Assembly: GCA_023382935.1 (NCBI GenBank)
Contig: JAHDXL010000003.1
Span: 398,566 to 462,565 of the forward strand
Direction of reading: 5' to 3'
Origin: Phycisphaerales bacterium
Lineage (GTDB): Bacteria > Planctomycetota > Phycisphaerae > Phycisphaerales > UBA1924
DNA: 64,000 nucleotides
Shown: in pieces, positions 35,164 through 43,698 of the stretch
Position numbering within the stretch: position 1 is the first letter of the stretch
How the letters are laid out: each line of letters begins with the position of its first letter
The notes under the pieces: model-generated
Databases searched by the model: none
What the model saw: only the letters and a program-made list of their open reading frames with translations
What the model was told of the DNA's origin: nothing
Translations under genes and position numbers: made by a program

Positions 35164-35331
35164 GGCAGGTGACAATCGTTGGAGGTTGGCGAGGCCCGAT
35201 CAAGCGCGGGCAGGGTTCGATCCCAGACCCCGGGCGATCTGCCTCGGCATGGGGAGCCGGGATGCCCCGGGACAGCAAACCCCTCCATCTCGGCTGCTCG
35301 TGCACCTGCCCCGGCGGCTCAGAATCCACTT

Positions 35332-38016
35332 CTACACAAGTTGCACCTGGGCCGACAGACGGCCGTCGCTCTTGGGTGCGTGAAAGCGGAAGCCCACCGA
35401 GCGGAGCAGTTGCACTACCCGGGTGTTCTCCGAGTCCATCTCGGCCGTGAGCGTCTTGACCTTCATCTTCCGTGCGATTTCGACGGTGCGTTCGGTGAGC
35501 AGGCGGCCGAGCCCCTTGCCCTGCCAGGGGTCAGCGATGAGGATGGCAAACTCGGCCGAGTCGAGGTCGGACGATCCGACCACGCGCCCGACGCCGGCGA
35601 GTTTGCGGTCCTCTCCCGAGCCGACCTCGGCCACGATGCCCATCTCGCGGTCGTAGTCGATGAAGCAGAAGCGCGAGCCGAGGCGGTGGCTCCAGGGGTC
35701 GACGGCCCCGCCGAAGCGAAAGTGCATCGACTCTTTCGAGCAACTGGCGAGCATGTCGTGCCACATCGGCTCGTCTTCGGGGCGGATGGGACGCAGGAGC
35801 ACGTCGGAGCCATCCTTGAGATTGGCCCGGAACTCGAGTCCGGCCGGGTAGGGGCGAATGGCCAGGTGGGCGTAGGTTCCCGGTTCGGCAGCCACTTCGG
35901 GCGGCTGGATGCGGATGCGTGCATCCAGTGCGATCACCCGCGTGGGCGTGGCCAGCAGCGGGTTGATGTCCAGTTCGGCCACTTCAGGATGGTCGGCCAG
36001 CAGGTAGGACAGACGCACGATCGAGTGCACCAGTTCGTCCACGTTGACCGGAGGCGAGTCGCGATAGCCCTTGAGCAGCGGCCAGATGCGCAGGCTTTCG
36101 AGCATGCGCCGAGCGAGGCGCTCATCGAGGGGCGGAAGTTCGACGGTGCGATCGGCCAGCAGTTCGGCCATGGTGCCGCCCGCGCCGACGAGCATGACCA
36201 TGCCGAAGACCGGATCGCGTTTGGCGCCGATGATGAGTTCGACTCCTGCCGAGGTGTCGATCATGGGTTGCACGGTGACGCCGTCGATCTTGGCGTCGGG
36301 GCGCATCTTGACGGCGCGGGAAACGATGTCGCCGTAGGCCTCGCGAATGGCGGCGGAATCCTTGAGGTTGAGTTTGACGCCGCCGACGTCCTGCTTGTGC
36401 GTGATGTCGGGCGAGTGAAGTTTGAGGACGACGGGGTAACCGATCTTCTCGGCGGCGGCGATGGCCTCGCCGGCCGAATGCGCCGGCACGGCCTCGGTCA
36501 CCTCAAACCCGTATCTGGCCAGCACGCCCTTGGCATCGTGCTCAGTGAGCATGCCGTCCTCGGCCCTGGGACGCTCGATGGGTGCATAGCGCGACTTGCC
36601 GTTGGTCCCGAACTCGATGGGGATGTCGCGCGGGGTGTCGTAGAGCACTTCGAGATTGCGGGCATAGGCGACTAGGTGCATGAAGGCCTGCACTGCCTCG
36701 TCAGGCGTGCGATAGGTCGGGATGTGAGCCTTCTCGAGCATCGCGGCGCCCTCACGCACGCTGGGCCCACCCATCCACGAGGCGATCACCGGCTTGGTGG
36801 ACTTGCCTGCGACGTTGATCAGCGCCCGGGCCACATCGTTGGGCGAGGTCATCGCCTGCGGGCTGAGCACGGCCAGCACGGCGTCGACACCCGGATCGGC
36901 CAGCACCGCCTCGCACGCCTGCCCGTAGCGCTCGGCGCTGGCGTCGCCGAGGATGTCGATGGGGTTGCCATGCGACCAGTCGGCCGGGAGGAAGGAGTTG
37001 AGTTTGGCATTGGTCGCGTCGCTGAGTTTGGCCAAGCAGCCCTTGCGCGCCAGCAGCGCGTCGGTCGCCACCACGCCGGGCCCGCCCGCATTGGTCACGA
37101 TCGCCAGTCGATCGCCCGAGGGACGGCGACCGCGGCGGAGCAGGGCAGCGCACTCGAACATGTCGCCGATCTCGTACACGCGCTCGACTCCCGCGCGGCG
37201 GAAGGCGGCGTCGTACACCGCGTCTTCGCCTGCCATGGCACCCGTGTGGCTGCGCGCCGCCGCCGCGGACTCGGCAAACCGGCCGGCCTTGTAGGCAATG
37301 ATGGGCTTATTGCGAGAGAAGGCCCGCGCGGCCGAGAGAAACGCCCGCGCGTCGCGCATGGACTCGATGTAAAGGATGATCGACTTGGTCACCGGATCTT
37401 GCGCCACGTAATCGATCAGGTTTCCGAAGGTCACGTCGAGGATGTTGCCCACCGACACGAAGTAACTGAACCCCACCCCCGCGTCCACCGCCCAGTCGAG
37501 CACCGAGGTGCACAGCGCGCCCGACTGAGAAATGAAGGCAATGCTGCCGGCCTGCGGCATTGCCGGGCCAAACGTGGCATTCAGCCCCAGACCCGGCACC
37601 ATGACTCCCAGGCAGTTGGGACCGATCATGCGCATGCCGGGGAACTGGGCCATCGTGGCCTTGAGTTCTTCGCGCAGGTCCATGCCCCCGCCCGCGCCCT
37701 CGCCGAAACCGGCCGAGAGCACCAGCAGCCCCTGCACACCAGCCTCGCCCGCCTGGCGCACCACCGTGGGCACGGTTCGCGCCGGCGTGCACACCACCGC
37801 CAGGTCGGGCGTCTGCGGCACGCTGAAAATGTCCTTGTACGCCTGCACGCCGCCGACCGACTCGTGCTTGGGGTTGATCGGATACACCACGCCGCGGAAG
37901 CCCGAGTCGAGCATGTTGCGGAACACCGCGTGCCCGACACTGCCGACGCGATGGCTGGCACCGATGACCGCGACGCGATACGGAGCGAGGATCTTGTGAA
38001 GATTGTGAATACTCAT
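35332..38016 (-). CDS. ADP-forming acyl-CoA synthetase fused to GNAT acetyltransferase
   Basis: 894 residues, domain order as in Pat/YfiQ protein acetyltransferases. A CoA-binding Rossmann domain comes first (V-A-V-I-G-A-S near 15-21), then succinyl-CoA-synthetase-like domains with G-P-N-C-L-G near 132-137 and I-S-Q-S-G-A near 162-167, an ATP-grasp domain (about 490-700; V-V-L-K-L-H-S-P-D-I-T-H-K) and a C-terminal GNAT domain from about 725 (W-Q-G-K-G-L-G-R-L-L). In E. coli Pat the synthetase part has lost its phospho-histidine; here H257 is kept in A-R-S-H-T-G-A-M-A-G. It could therefore make acetyl-CoA and acetylate proteins. Stands alone; no partner genes around. Confidence 0.9.
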   Translation of the reverse strand: MSIHNLHKILAPYRVAVIGASHRVGSVGHAVFRNMLDSGFRGVVYPINPKHESVGGVQAYKDIFSVPQTPDLAVVCTPARTVPTVVRQAGEAGVQGLLVLSAGFGEGAGGGMDLREELKATMAQFPGMRMIGPNCLGVMVPGLGLNATFGPAMPQAGSIAFISQSGALCTSVLDWAVDAGVGFSYFVSVGNILDVTFGNLIDYVAQDPVTKSIILYIESMRDARAFLSAARAFSRNKPIIAYKAGRFAESAAAARSHTGAMAGEDAVYDAAFRRAGVERVYEIGDMFECAALLRRGRRPSGDRLAIVTNAGGPGVVATDALLARKGCLAKLSDATNAKLNSFLPADWSHGNPIDILGDASAERYGQACEAVLADPGVDAVLAVLSPQAMTSPNDVARALINVAGKSTKPVIASWMGGPSVREGAAMLEKAHIPTYRTPDEAVQAFMHLVAYARNLEVLYDTPRDIPIEFGTNGKSRYAPIERPRAEDGMLTEHDAKGVLARYGFEVTEAVPAHSAGEAIAAAEKIGYPVVLKLHSPDITHKQDVGGVKLNLKDSAAIREAYGDIVSRAVKMRPDAKIDGVTVQPMIDTSAGVELIIGAKRDPVFGMVMLVGAGGTMAELLADRTVELPPLDERLARRMLESLRIWPLLKGYRDSPPVNVDELVHSIVRLSYLLADHPEVAELDINPLLATPTRVIALDARIRIQPPEVAAEPGTYAHLAIRPYPAGLEFRANLKDGSDVLLRPIRPEDEPMWHDMLASCSKESMHFRFGGAVDPWSHRLGSRFCFIDYDREMGIVAEVGSGEDRKLAGVGRVVGSSDLDSAEFAILIADPWQGKGLGRLLTERTVEIARKMKVKTLTAEMDSENTRVVQLLRSVGFRFHAPKSDGRLSAQVQLV

Positions 38017-38164
38017 ACAGAACTCCGCAATATCGTAGGGAGGTGTTGCCTGTTGTCACGCACAAGATGGTGCCCAGCCTGCACTTGAAATTGATTTCGT
38101 GTGCATCGGGGGAAAACCCCGCGCATCGCGTACGCGCGTGTTTCACCCAGCGCTGCGCGCGCGT

Positions 38165-38767
38165 TCACCGGGACGCAAGATGTTCGCACAGCGCGTCAAC
38201 AATCTGTTCCGGCTCGCTCATGCGCCCGGCGCCCACATGCCGGCACGCCTGCCAGCCTTCCCCCGGCCCGACGATGTGGAAACCGTCCTCGGCCAACCGC
38301 CGCACGTTGCGCTGGGTTGCGGGTTGGTTCCACATCTGAGCGTTCATGGCCGGTACGAGGAGGACAGGAGTTTTCCTGAGATCCACGGCAGAGAGGATCA
38401 GCGTGACCACGTCTTCCGGGATGCCACCTGCCAGCCGACCCAGGCAGGCCATGGTGCAGGGCGCCACCAGAGCCGCATCGAGACCGGTGGCCAGCGAGAC
38501 ATGCTGCGGATCCTTCGACTCCACATGCTCCCAAGTGGATGTGTAGACGTGCCGCCCGGAGAGCGCCTGAAAGGTGATCGGACCGACGAACTTCGTCGCG
38601 GCCTCGGTCATGGCGACTGTGACTTCCGCGCCAGCCTGGGCCAGCCGGCTGACGATGGTGCAGGTCTTGTACGCGGCGATGCCACCCGTGACGCCAACAA
38701 AAATACGGCGTCCCCCGACGCGCTCTCGCAGCGCCGCGGGGTCGAGCGGGTTGAATGCCTGGCTCAT
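38165..38767 (-). CDS. coaC: Phosphopantothenoylcysteine decarboxylase (CoaC-type flavoprotein)
   Basis: 200 residues, the decarboxylase half only of the usual CoaBC fusion. It decarboxylates 4'-phosphopantothenoylcysteine in coenzyme A synthesis, with FMN. Conserved parts: F-V-G-V-T-G-G-I-A-A-Y-K near 23-34, H-V-S-L-A near 90-94 with the active histidine, A-P-C-T-M near 101-105, P-A-M-N-A-Q-M-W near 139-146 and the clamp segment A-C-R-H-V-G-A-G-R-M. No CoaB synthetase domain is attached or adjacent. It follows rpoZ by 14 bp, an arrangement common in bacteria (rpoZ-coaBC). Confidence 0.9.
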   Translation of the reverse strand: MSQAFNPLDPAALRERVGGRRIFVGVTGGIAAYKTCTIVSRLAQAGAEVTVAMTEAATKFVGPITFQALSGRHVYTSTWEHVESKDPQHVSLATGLDAALVAPCTMACLGRLAGGIPEDVVTLILSAVDLRKTPVLLVPAMNAQMWNQPATQRNVRRLAEDGFHIVGPGEGWQACRHVGAGRMSEPEQIVDALCEHLASR

Positions 38768-38781
38768 GGCCGACTTCCGCG

Positions 38782-39033
38782 TCAGAGGAGCAGGTCGTCG
38801 CCGGCGTCGACGGCGGCCGGGGCAGTCTGCGGCAGATCCTCGACGAAGGCGAGCGTGAGTTTGCCCTGGAGGATCTCTTCCATGACTACCTCGAGGTCGG
38901 ACCGTCCCTCCCGGGCAACGAGCGGGCGGGCTCCGTCGAGCAGTTGGACCATGCGGCGCTGGATCAGGGCACAGAGTTTGAACCGTCCGCCGGCCTTCTC
39001 GATGATCTCGTCACTTTTCAGGGCTTCAATCAT
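38782..39033 (-). CDS. rpoZ: RNA polymerase omega subunit
   Basis: 83 residues. Omega helps assemble RNA polymerase around beta prime. The start M-I-E-A-L-K-S-D-E-I-I-E-K-A-G-G-R-F and L-C-A-L-I-Q-R-R-M-V-Q-L follow the omega pattern (usually R-F-x-L-x3-A-x-x-R-A-R-Q-L); the usual A-R-A-R segment is replaced by Q-R-R-M-V. The second half has L-E-V-V-M-E-E-I-L-Q-G-K-L. Position next to coaC supports the call. The tail is acidic. Confidence 0.88.
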   Translation of the reverse strand: MIEALKSDEIIEKAGGRFKLCALIQRRMVQLLDGARPLVAREGRSDLEVVMEEILQGKLTLAFVEDLPQTAPAAVDAGDDLLL

Positions 39034-39206
39034 GTGCTATTCTCTTCCGGGGCCGCCGCATCCCGCTCCTCTGGCTTCCCATCGGAGTTGGGACAGGTTG
39101 TTGCACCATGCAGCGCAGATCGGATGTTAGGCTCGGGGGCGTCGTCAGGCAACGGCGTCGGCGGGCGTGTCGTCCACCCGGGGCCCAGCGAGTGAAAGTG
39201 ACCCAC

Positions 39207-39854
39207 ATGAGTCGAGTGGAATGGAAGCCCGGAGACCGAGTCATGCACCGGGCTCGCCCGGAATGGGGCGTTGGTTCGGTCACCGAGGCCCAGAAGTCGG
39301 TTCAGGATGGCGTGCAGTGTCAGCGACTGACCGTCCGCTTCGAGCACGGGGGACTCAAAACCGTCTCGACCGCCTTTGCCGAACTGCATCGGGTCGAAGG
39401 TGTCCTCGGCACGTCAGGCCCCACACACAATGTCGCCACCGCCAGCCATCGCAACGGGCAGGAGGGGCGACGCCTACCAGTGGCCATCCAAGCCGAGGAC
39501 GCAGACCTTGCGCAGGTCCGCGAACGTCTCGGCTCGCTGCCCGACGAGGCCGCCGATCCCTTCCGCCCGCTCGCGTCGCGTCTGCGAGCCACGGTCGAAC
39601 TATATCGGTATACGGACCAGGGCGCGTCGCTGCTGGCCTGGGCGACGGCCATGACCGGGCTGGCCGACCCGTTGTCGAGGGTCAGCCGGCACGAACTCGA
39701 ACAGGCCTTTGCTCGCTTCGAGGTGCTGCGTGATCGCCATCTTGCCCAGTTGATGCAGGCGGCCCCGCGGGAGGGCATCGACGCCCAGTCGCTCATCAAG
39801 GCCATGCCCGTCGATGCTCAGCGCGCGTTGCAGCGGAGCAACCGTCGGCGTTGA
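39207..39854 (+). CDS. DUF3553-like protein
   Basis: 215 residues from the ATG at 39207. The first 60 residues (W-K-P-G-D-R-V-M-H-R-A-R-P-E-W-G-V-G-S-V, then L-T-V-R-F-E-H-G-G-L-K-T-V) form a small beta-barrel of the DUF3553 kind, related in pattern to CarD/Tudor-like domains that bind nucleic acid or polymerase. A variable linker follows, then a helical C-terminal half. Divergent from rpoZ. In-frame GTG codons upstream (39193, 39199) are alternative starts. Function unknown. Confidence 0.72.
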   Translation: MSRVEWKPGDRVMHRARPEWGVGSVTEAQKSVQDGVQCQRLTVRFEHGGLKTVSTAFAELHRVEGVLGTSGPTHNVATASHRNGQEGRRLPVAIQAEDADLAQVRERLGSLPDEAADPFRPLASRLRATVELYRYTDQGASLLAWATAMTGLADPLSRVSRHELEQAFARFEVLRDRHLAQLMQAAPREGIDAQSLIKAMPVDAQRALQRSNRRR

Positions 39855-40075
39855 CCGCGGGCAACAGTCCCTCCAGACCCTACCCGTCTTGATCGGGATC
39901 GCGACACGCTGAACGCCCTGCGGCCTCTCCGCACGGGTTCTTATCAGACGCGCGGCACCGCAGGTCCGCCTGTCGAGAGTTGGCCCGCCGCTTGATCGCT
40001 CATCTCCTGCCGCCCGGTCCGCGGAGAGAGAACTTCGGCCCGCGCCTCAGACCTTTTCAGATCAGGAGGAGAGTG

Positions 40076-40345
40076 ATGAACGATCAGGACTTTCAGGCCA
40101 AACTCGCCGAACTGCTCGAGCAGATCGAGCAGTTGCCTGCCGACCAGCGTCCCAAACTCGAAGAACTGGCCGAGGAGACCCGCCGTCGTCATCAGCGGAT
40201 GCGACAGACGCTCTCGGAACTCCAGGAGAGCCTCGACTACCTGCGTCTCTCGGTCAAGTACCTGGTGTTTGATCTCGAAGCGACCCGTCGTGAGAACAAG
40301 TACCTGCGCAGCCTCCTGAGCAAGGAGGATGGGCAGGAAGAATGA
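40076..40345 (+). CDS. Small coiled-coil protein, unknown
   Basis: 89 residues with a very strong Shine-Dalgarno sequence (AGGAGG, about eight bases before the ATG at 40076). Nearly all helical and charged: E-Q-I-E-Q-L-P-A-D-Q-R then a long Arg/Glu/Leu heptad pattern, with a Y-L-R-L-S-V-K-Y-L-V-F-D-L-E-A-T segment and an acidic end. No known family. The strong ribosome site suggests a well-expressed small protein, perhaps a structural or regulatory partner. Confidence 0.75.
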   Translation: MNDQDFQAKLAELLEQIEQLPADQRPKLEELAEETRRRHQRMRQTLSELQESLDYLRLSVKYLVFDLEATRRENKYLRSLLSKEDGQEE

Positions 40346-40388
40346 GCCACACTCCTTCCTGATGCGTGCCTCGTTGGCCGCTGCGGCC

Positions 40389-40414
40389 GGGCCGCTCTCG
40401 CAGGGGAGCGGCCC
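40389..40414 (+). terminator. GC-rich hairpin after coiled-coil gene
   Basis: GGGCCGCTC (40389-40397) and GAGCGGCCC (40406-40414) form a perfect 9-bp stem. No T-run follows, so terminator function is uncertain. Confidence 0.5.
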
Positions 40415-40489
40415 GTTCGCGCGCGCACCGACGCGCCGCAATCGGAGTCCGCTCTCCGACGCCCCGCCTTGGTGATGTCCCTCGCCTCG

Positions 40490-40549
40490 GCGAGCCGCGA
40501 CCAGGGGAAGCGGTCCTGATTCAGCGAGCCGCGACCGTGAGGGAGCGGT
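40490..40549. repeat. Short direct repeat, two copies
   Basis: GCGAGCCGCGACC occurs at 40490-40502 and 40524-40536, each followed about 8 bp later by AGCGGT. The 34-bp spacing and palindromic GC-rich content resemble short interspersed intergenic repeats. Confidence 0.6.
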
Positions 40550-40634
40550 TCGAACCCGCGTCCACCCGACCGCCGGCGCGTGCGCCCCCGGAGCGTTGTT
40601 CGGCCCCCCCGGCCGGGCTATCGTGATTCCCGCC

Positions 40635-40724
40635 GGAACGGTGCCCGAGAGGCTGAAGGGGCCGGATTGCTAATCCGGTGTACGGGATTTACCCGTACCG
40701 AGGGTTCGAATCCCTCCCGTTCCG
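40635..40724 (+). tRNA. tRNA-Ser, anticodon GCT
   Basis: Class II tRNA: acceptor GGAACGG with CCGTTCC, anticodon loop with GCT between CCGGAT and ATCCGG, long variable arm TACGGG...CCCGTA, T-arm GAGGG-TTCGAAT-CCCTC. Discriminator G; no CCA encoded. Reads AGC/AGU. Confidence 0.96.
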
Positions 40725-40786
40725 CTTGAAAACACCGATCGCGCTCCCCCACCGGATCGCGTCGGCGTTCCTTGTTTTGTACTCGG

Positions 40787-41899
40787 CTACTCCGACTGCC
40801 TCTTGCCCAGCCGCTCGACAATCACGGCGATCGCCGGCGGCGGTGTGTCCTTCTCCGCCCCGCTCGCGAAGTCCACGGGCGTGCGCCGGATCAGCCCGCG
40901 GTGGTTGGCTTCGAGCACCACCTGATCGTCCTGCGAGCGCGCCAGCGCAGATTCGAGCGGCACGACGCCGTCGCCCAGTTCCTTCGCCGCGGCGCGCAGT
41001 TGCCCGGCCAGTTCGGCCACGCGCTCGCGCCCCAGAAGTCGGCGCAGCAGGGTCGATTCTTCAACCCACGCCAGATCCTCAGGCTCGGAAGACGTCAGTC
41101 GCCCCGCCACCAGCGTCAGCGCCAGCGACTCGGGCACGGGGCGCTGCTTGAGTGATTCGATCAGTTCGGATTTCTCGGCCAGTTCGTCGCCGGCCTCGCC
41201 CAACCCGTCGTTGCGGAACTGCAGCAGCGGGCGCACGTCCCACGATTCGTTCATGTACCAGCGCTGCACCTGCTCGCGCACCTCGGTGATGGCCCGCAGC
41301 CTCGCCCACGGCGATCCGTTCCACGGCGTGCCCACCGCGATCAGTCGCGTCACGCGCGGCAGACCGGCTCCTCCACTGGCATCGCCCGCGTAGCCGTCGG
41401 CACGCGTCATCGCGTCGAAACTCACCAGTCCGCCCATCGAATGGGCCACGATGCTGATTTCCGTCACACCCGCCGATCGCGCCCGGCGCAGGTGCTCGAT
41501 GAGCAGGGCGCTGGATTTCTCGACCGGCTGGTCGTTGGGGTACTCAAATCTTGCGACGCAGTGACCGGCCTGGACCAGAGCCGGCGCCAGATCACACCAG
41601 ATGTCGCCCGGCTCATCCAGCCCGTGCACGAGCAGCACGAGCGTCGCAGGCGCTCCCTCGCTCGGCAGGGCGACCCACTTGGAAGGCAGGGTGCCGGCGC
41701 TCTTCGCCCCGGGCTCGGCAGGGATGAATATTCCTACCTGCGGGCGGGCGATTTCCCGGGCTTGCTCGATCTGGGCCGACAGGTCGTCGAAGGCCCGCTC
41801 GAAGCGCCGGGCCAGTTCGTTCCAAGTCACCTGAGCGGGGACTTTCGCCGCCGCGAGCCCGATGGGCGCGAGCGACACGAGGACGTGCAGGAGCCGCAT
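40787..41899 (-). CDS. Alpha/beta hydrolase, lipase/PGAP1-like
   Basis: 370 residues with a signal peptide (V-L-V-S-L-A-P-I-G-L-A-A-A, cleavage near A-Q at about 23). The fold is alpha/beta hydrolase: L-V-L-L-V-H-G-L-D-E-P near residues 87-97 (oxyanion strand), the nucleophile elbow A-H-S-M-G-G with Ser near 153, a conserved G-T-P-W-N-G-S-P-W segment as in PGAP1-like and lipase-type enzymes, and D-G-V-V-P with N-H-R-G late, supplying Asp and His. Probably a secreted esterase or lipase. TACAAT lies six bases before the ATG. Confidence 0.85.
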   Translation of the reverse strand: MRLLHVLVSLAPIGLAAAKVPAQVTWNELARRFERAFDDLSAQIEQAREIARPQVGIFIPAEPGAKSAGTLPSKWVALPSEGAPATLVLLVHGLDEPGDIWCDLAPALVQAGHCVARFEYPNDQPVEKSSALLIEHLRRARSAGVTEISIVAHSMGGLVSFDAMTRADGYAGDASGGAGLPRVTRLIAVGTPWNGSPWARLRAITEVREQVQRWYMNESWDVRPLLQFRNDGLGEAGDELAEKSELIESLKQRPVPESLALTLVAGRLTSSEPEDLAWVEESTLLRRLLGRERVAELAGQLRAAAKELGDGVVPLESALARSQDDQVVLEANHRGLIRRTPVDFASGAEKDTPPPAIAVIVERLGKRQSE

Positions 41900-41905
41900 G
41901 TGAAG

Positions 41906-41911
41906 ATTGTA
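41906..41911 (-). promoter_or_regulatory. Candidate -10 box, leaderless start
   Basis: Minus strand TACAAT then CTTCAC then the ATG at 41899: five of six consensus bases exactly six bases upstream. The clearest example of the recurrent spacing. Confidence 0.6.
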
Positions 41912-42080
41912 CGGGGAGAGGATATCTCACTTTCGCGGAGAGCAGGTCCGGAAAGCACCACAACTGTTCCGGGCTTGCGCCGCACCCGGCTACCATATGC
42001 CCACCCCGAAGCGCCATGCCTTCTGGTTGTTGGCTTCAACATGAGGCCCGGGCGGCGCGGCGGGAGCGTGCGAGATTGAC

Positions 42081-43439
42081 ATGCCCTTTCCGAAGGACTT
42101 CACATGGGGGGTGGCTTCATCGGCCTACCAGATCGAGGGTGCGCGCAAGACCGGCGGACGCGGGCCCAGTGTTTGGGACACTTTTGACGCCATTCCTGGA
42201 CGGGTGTTCGAGAACCACACCGGCGAGCACGCCTGCGACCATTATCACCGCCTCGACGCCGACCTTGACCTGATCGCCGCACTGGGCGTCAAGGCCTACC
42301 GCTTCAGCATCTCCTGGCCTCGCGTGCTGCCACGGGGAACCGGCGCGGTCAGCGCCGAAGGGATTGGATTCTACGAGCGTGTGGTCGACGGGCTGCTGCG
42401 GCGCGGTGTGCAGCCGTTCGTCACGCTGTATCACTGGGATCACCCGCAGGCGATTCAGGATCGCGGCGGATGGCTGGCTCGCGACAGCGCCGACTGGTTT
42501 GCCGAGTACGCCGGCGTCGTGGTCGACCGCCTGGGCGATCGCGTCACACACTGGATGACGCTCAACGAGCCACAGATATTCATTGGACACGGGTTGATTG
42601 ACGGAACGCATGCACCGGGGCTTCGACTCTCCCGAGCCGAAAGCCTGCTGGCAGCCCATCATGCCATGTTGGCGCACGGGAAGGCAACACAGGTCATTCG
42701 CTCGCGCGCAAAGAAGAAGCCGCTGGTGGGGTGGGCGCCGGTGGGCGACACGGTTTTCCCAGCGGACGACGGGCCCGAATCGATCGAAGCGGCACGACGA
42801 TTGATGTTCAGCATCCGCAACCCGACCGGCAACTGGGCCTTCTGCAACACCTGGTTCGCCGATCCGGTCGTGCTTGGACACTATCCCGAGGATGGGCTGC
42901 GCCTGTTTGGCGCCGACGCGCCCAGGCCCAGGCCCGCAGACATGGAGCAGATTCGCCAGCCGCTCGACTTCTATGGCGTGAACATCTACTCGGGCGTGCC
43001 CGCGGCCATGGGAGCGAACGGCCCGCAGATCTCCTCCTTCGCCCCCGGCAATCCGCGCACCATGTTCAACTGGTGCGTGGATGAACGCTCGCTCTACTGG
43101 GGCCCGCGCTTCATACACGAGCGCTACAAGGTACCGATCTACATCACCGAGAACGGCCTGGCATCGATGGACTGGGTGCACTTGGACGGGCGCGTGCACG
43201 ATCCCGGACGCATCGACTACGCGGCTCGCTACCTGCGAGCGCTGCGGCGTGCCATCGATGACGGCATCGACGTGCGCGGATACTTCCACTGGTCCATCCT
43301 CGACAACTTTGAGTGGGCCGAGGGGTACCGGATGCGCTTCGGTCTGGTGCATGTCGATTATCAGACGCTCACTCGCACGCCCAAGCAGTCGTACCACTGG
43401 TACCGGCAGGTCATCGAGTCCAACGGCGCAGGGCTGTAA
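42081..43439 (+). CDS. GH1 beta-glucosidase
   Basis: 452 residues, standard for family GH1, which hydrolyses beta-glucosides and related disaccharides with retention. N-terminal F-P-K-D-F-T-W-G-V-A-S-S-A-Y-Q-I-E-G; acid/base E163 in T-L-N-E-P; nucleophile E357 in I-T-E-N-G-L; glycone-site W-S-x-L-D-N-F-E-W near 400-408. No signal peptide, so it acts inside the cell. It is not adjacent to the LacI-controlled genes and no palindromic operator is visible upstream, so its link to that locus is uncertain. Confidence 0.97.
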   Translation: MPFPKDFTWGVASSAYQIEGARKTGGRGPSVWDTFDAIPGRVFENHTGEHACDHYHRLDADLDLIAALGVKAYRFSISWPRVLPRGTGAVSAEGIGFYERVVDGLLRRGVQPFVTLYHWDHPQAIQDRGGWLARDSADWFAEYAGVVVDRLGDRVTHWMTLNEPQIFIGHGLIDGTHAPGLRLSRAESLLAAHHAMLAHGKATQVIRSRAKKKPLVGWAPVGDTVFPADDGPESIEAARRLMFSIRNPTGNWAFCNTWFADPVVLGHYPEDGLRLFGADAPRPRPADMEQIRQPLDFYGVNIYSGVPAAMGANGPQISSFAPGNPRTMFNWCVDERSLYWGPRFIHERYKVPIYITENGLASMDWVHLDGRVHDPGRIDYAARYLRALRRAIDDGIDVRGYFHWSILDNFEWAEGYRMRFGLVHVDYQTLTRTPKQSYHWYRQVIESNGAGL

Positions 43440-43494
43440 GAACTCGGCGGCTGGCAATCTGGGCAACCTGGTTCTTTCCGGAACAGTTGCGGAA

Positions 43495-43508
43495 CCCCCA
43501 GTTGGGGG
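43495..43508 (+). terminator. Small hairpin after GH1 gene
   Basis: CCCCC-AGTT-GGGGG, 56 bp past the stop; no T-run. The rest of the 258-bp gap to the next gene shows only a weak promoter-like pair TTTACC (17 bp) TACGCT near 43615-43645. Confidence 0.35.
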
Positions 43509-43698
43509 AGCGGCGGAACATCGGTGTCGCGGCGCGTGGATCGGAACCATTTCGCCCAGCAATGCTGGGAACTCCGCCGACAGGGAGATCGTGCCCGGAA
43601 TTCCGCAAGACCTCTTTACCGGCGGGTCTGCTTCCGGTACGCTACCGAAACAGTTACTGTCGCCCGATCGTCCGGGGACTGACACAGAGGAGAAACAC

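Noticed and set aside
43081..43698. Frame joining the GH1 gene region to the secreted protein at 43699
   Set aside because: Out of frame with the GH1 gene; a proper Shine-Dalgarno sequence and signal peptide mark 43699.
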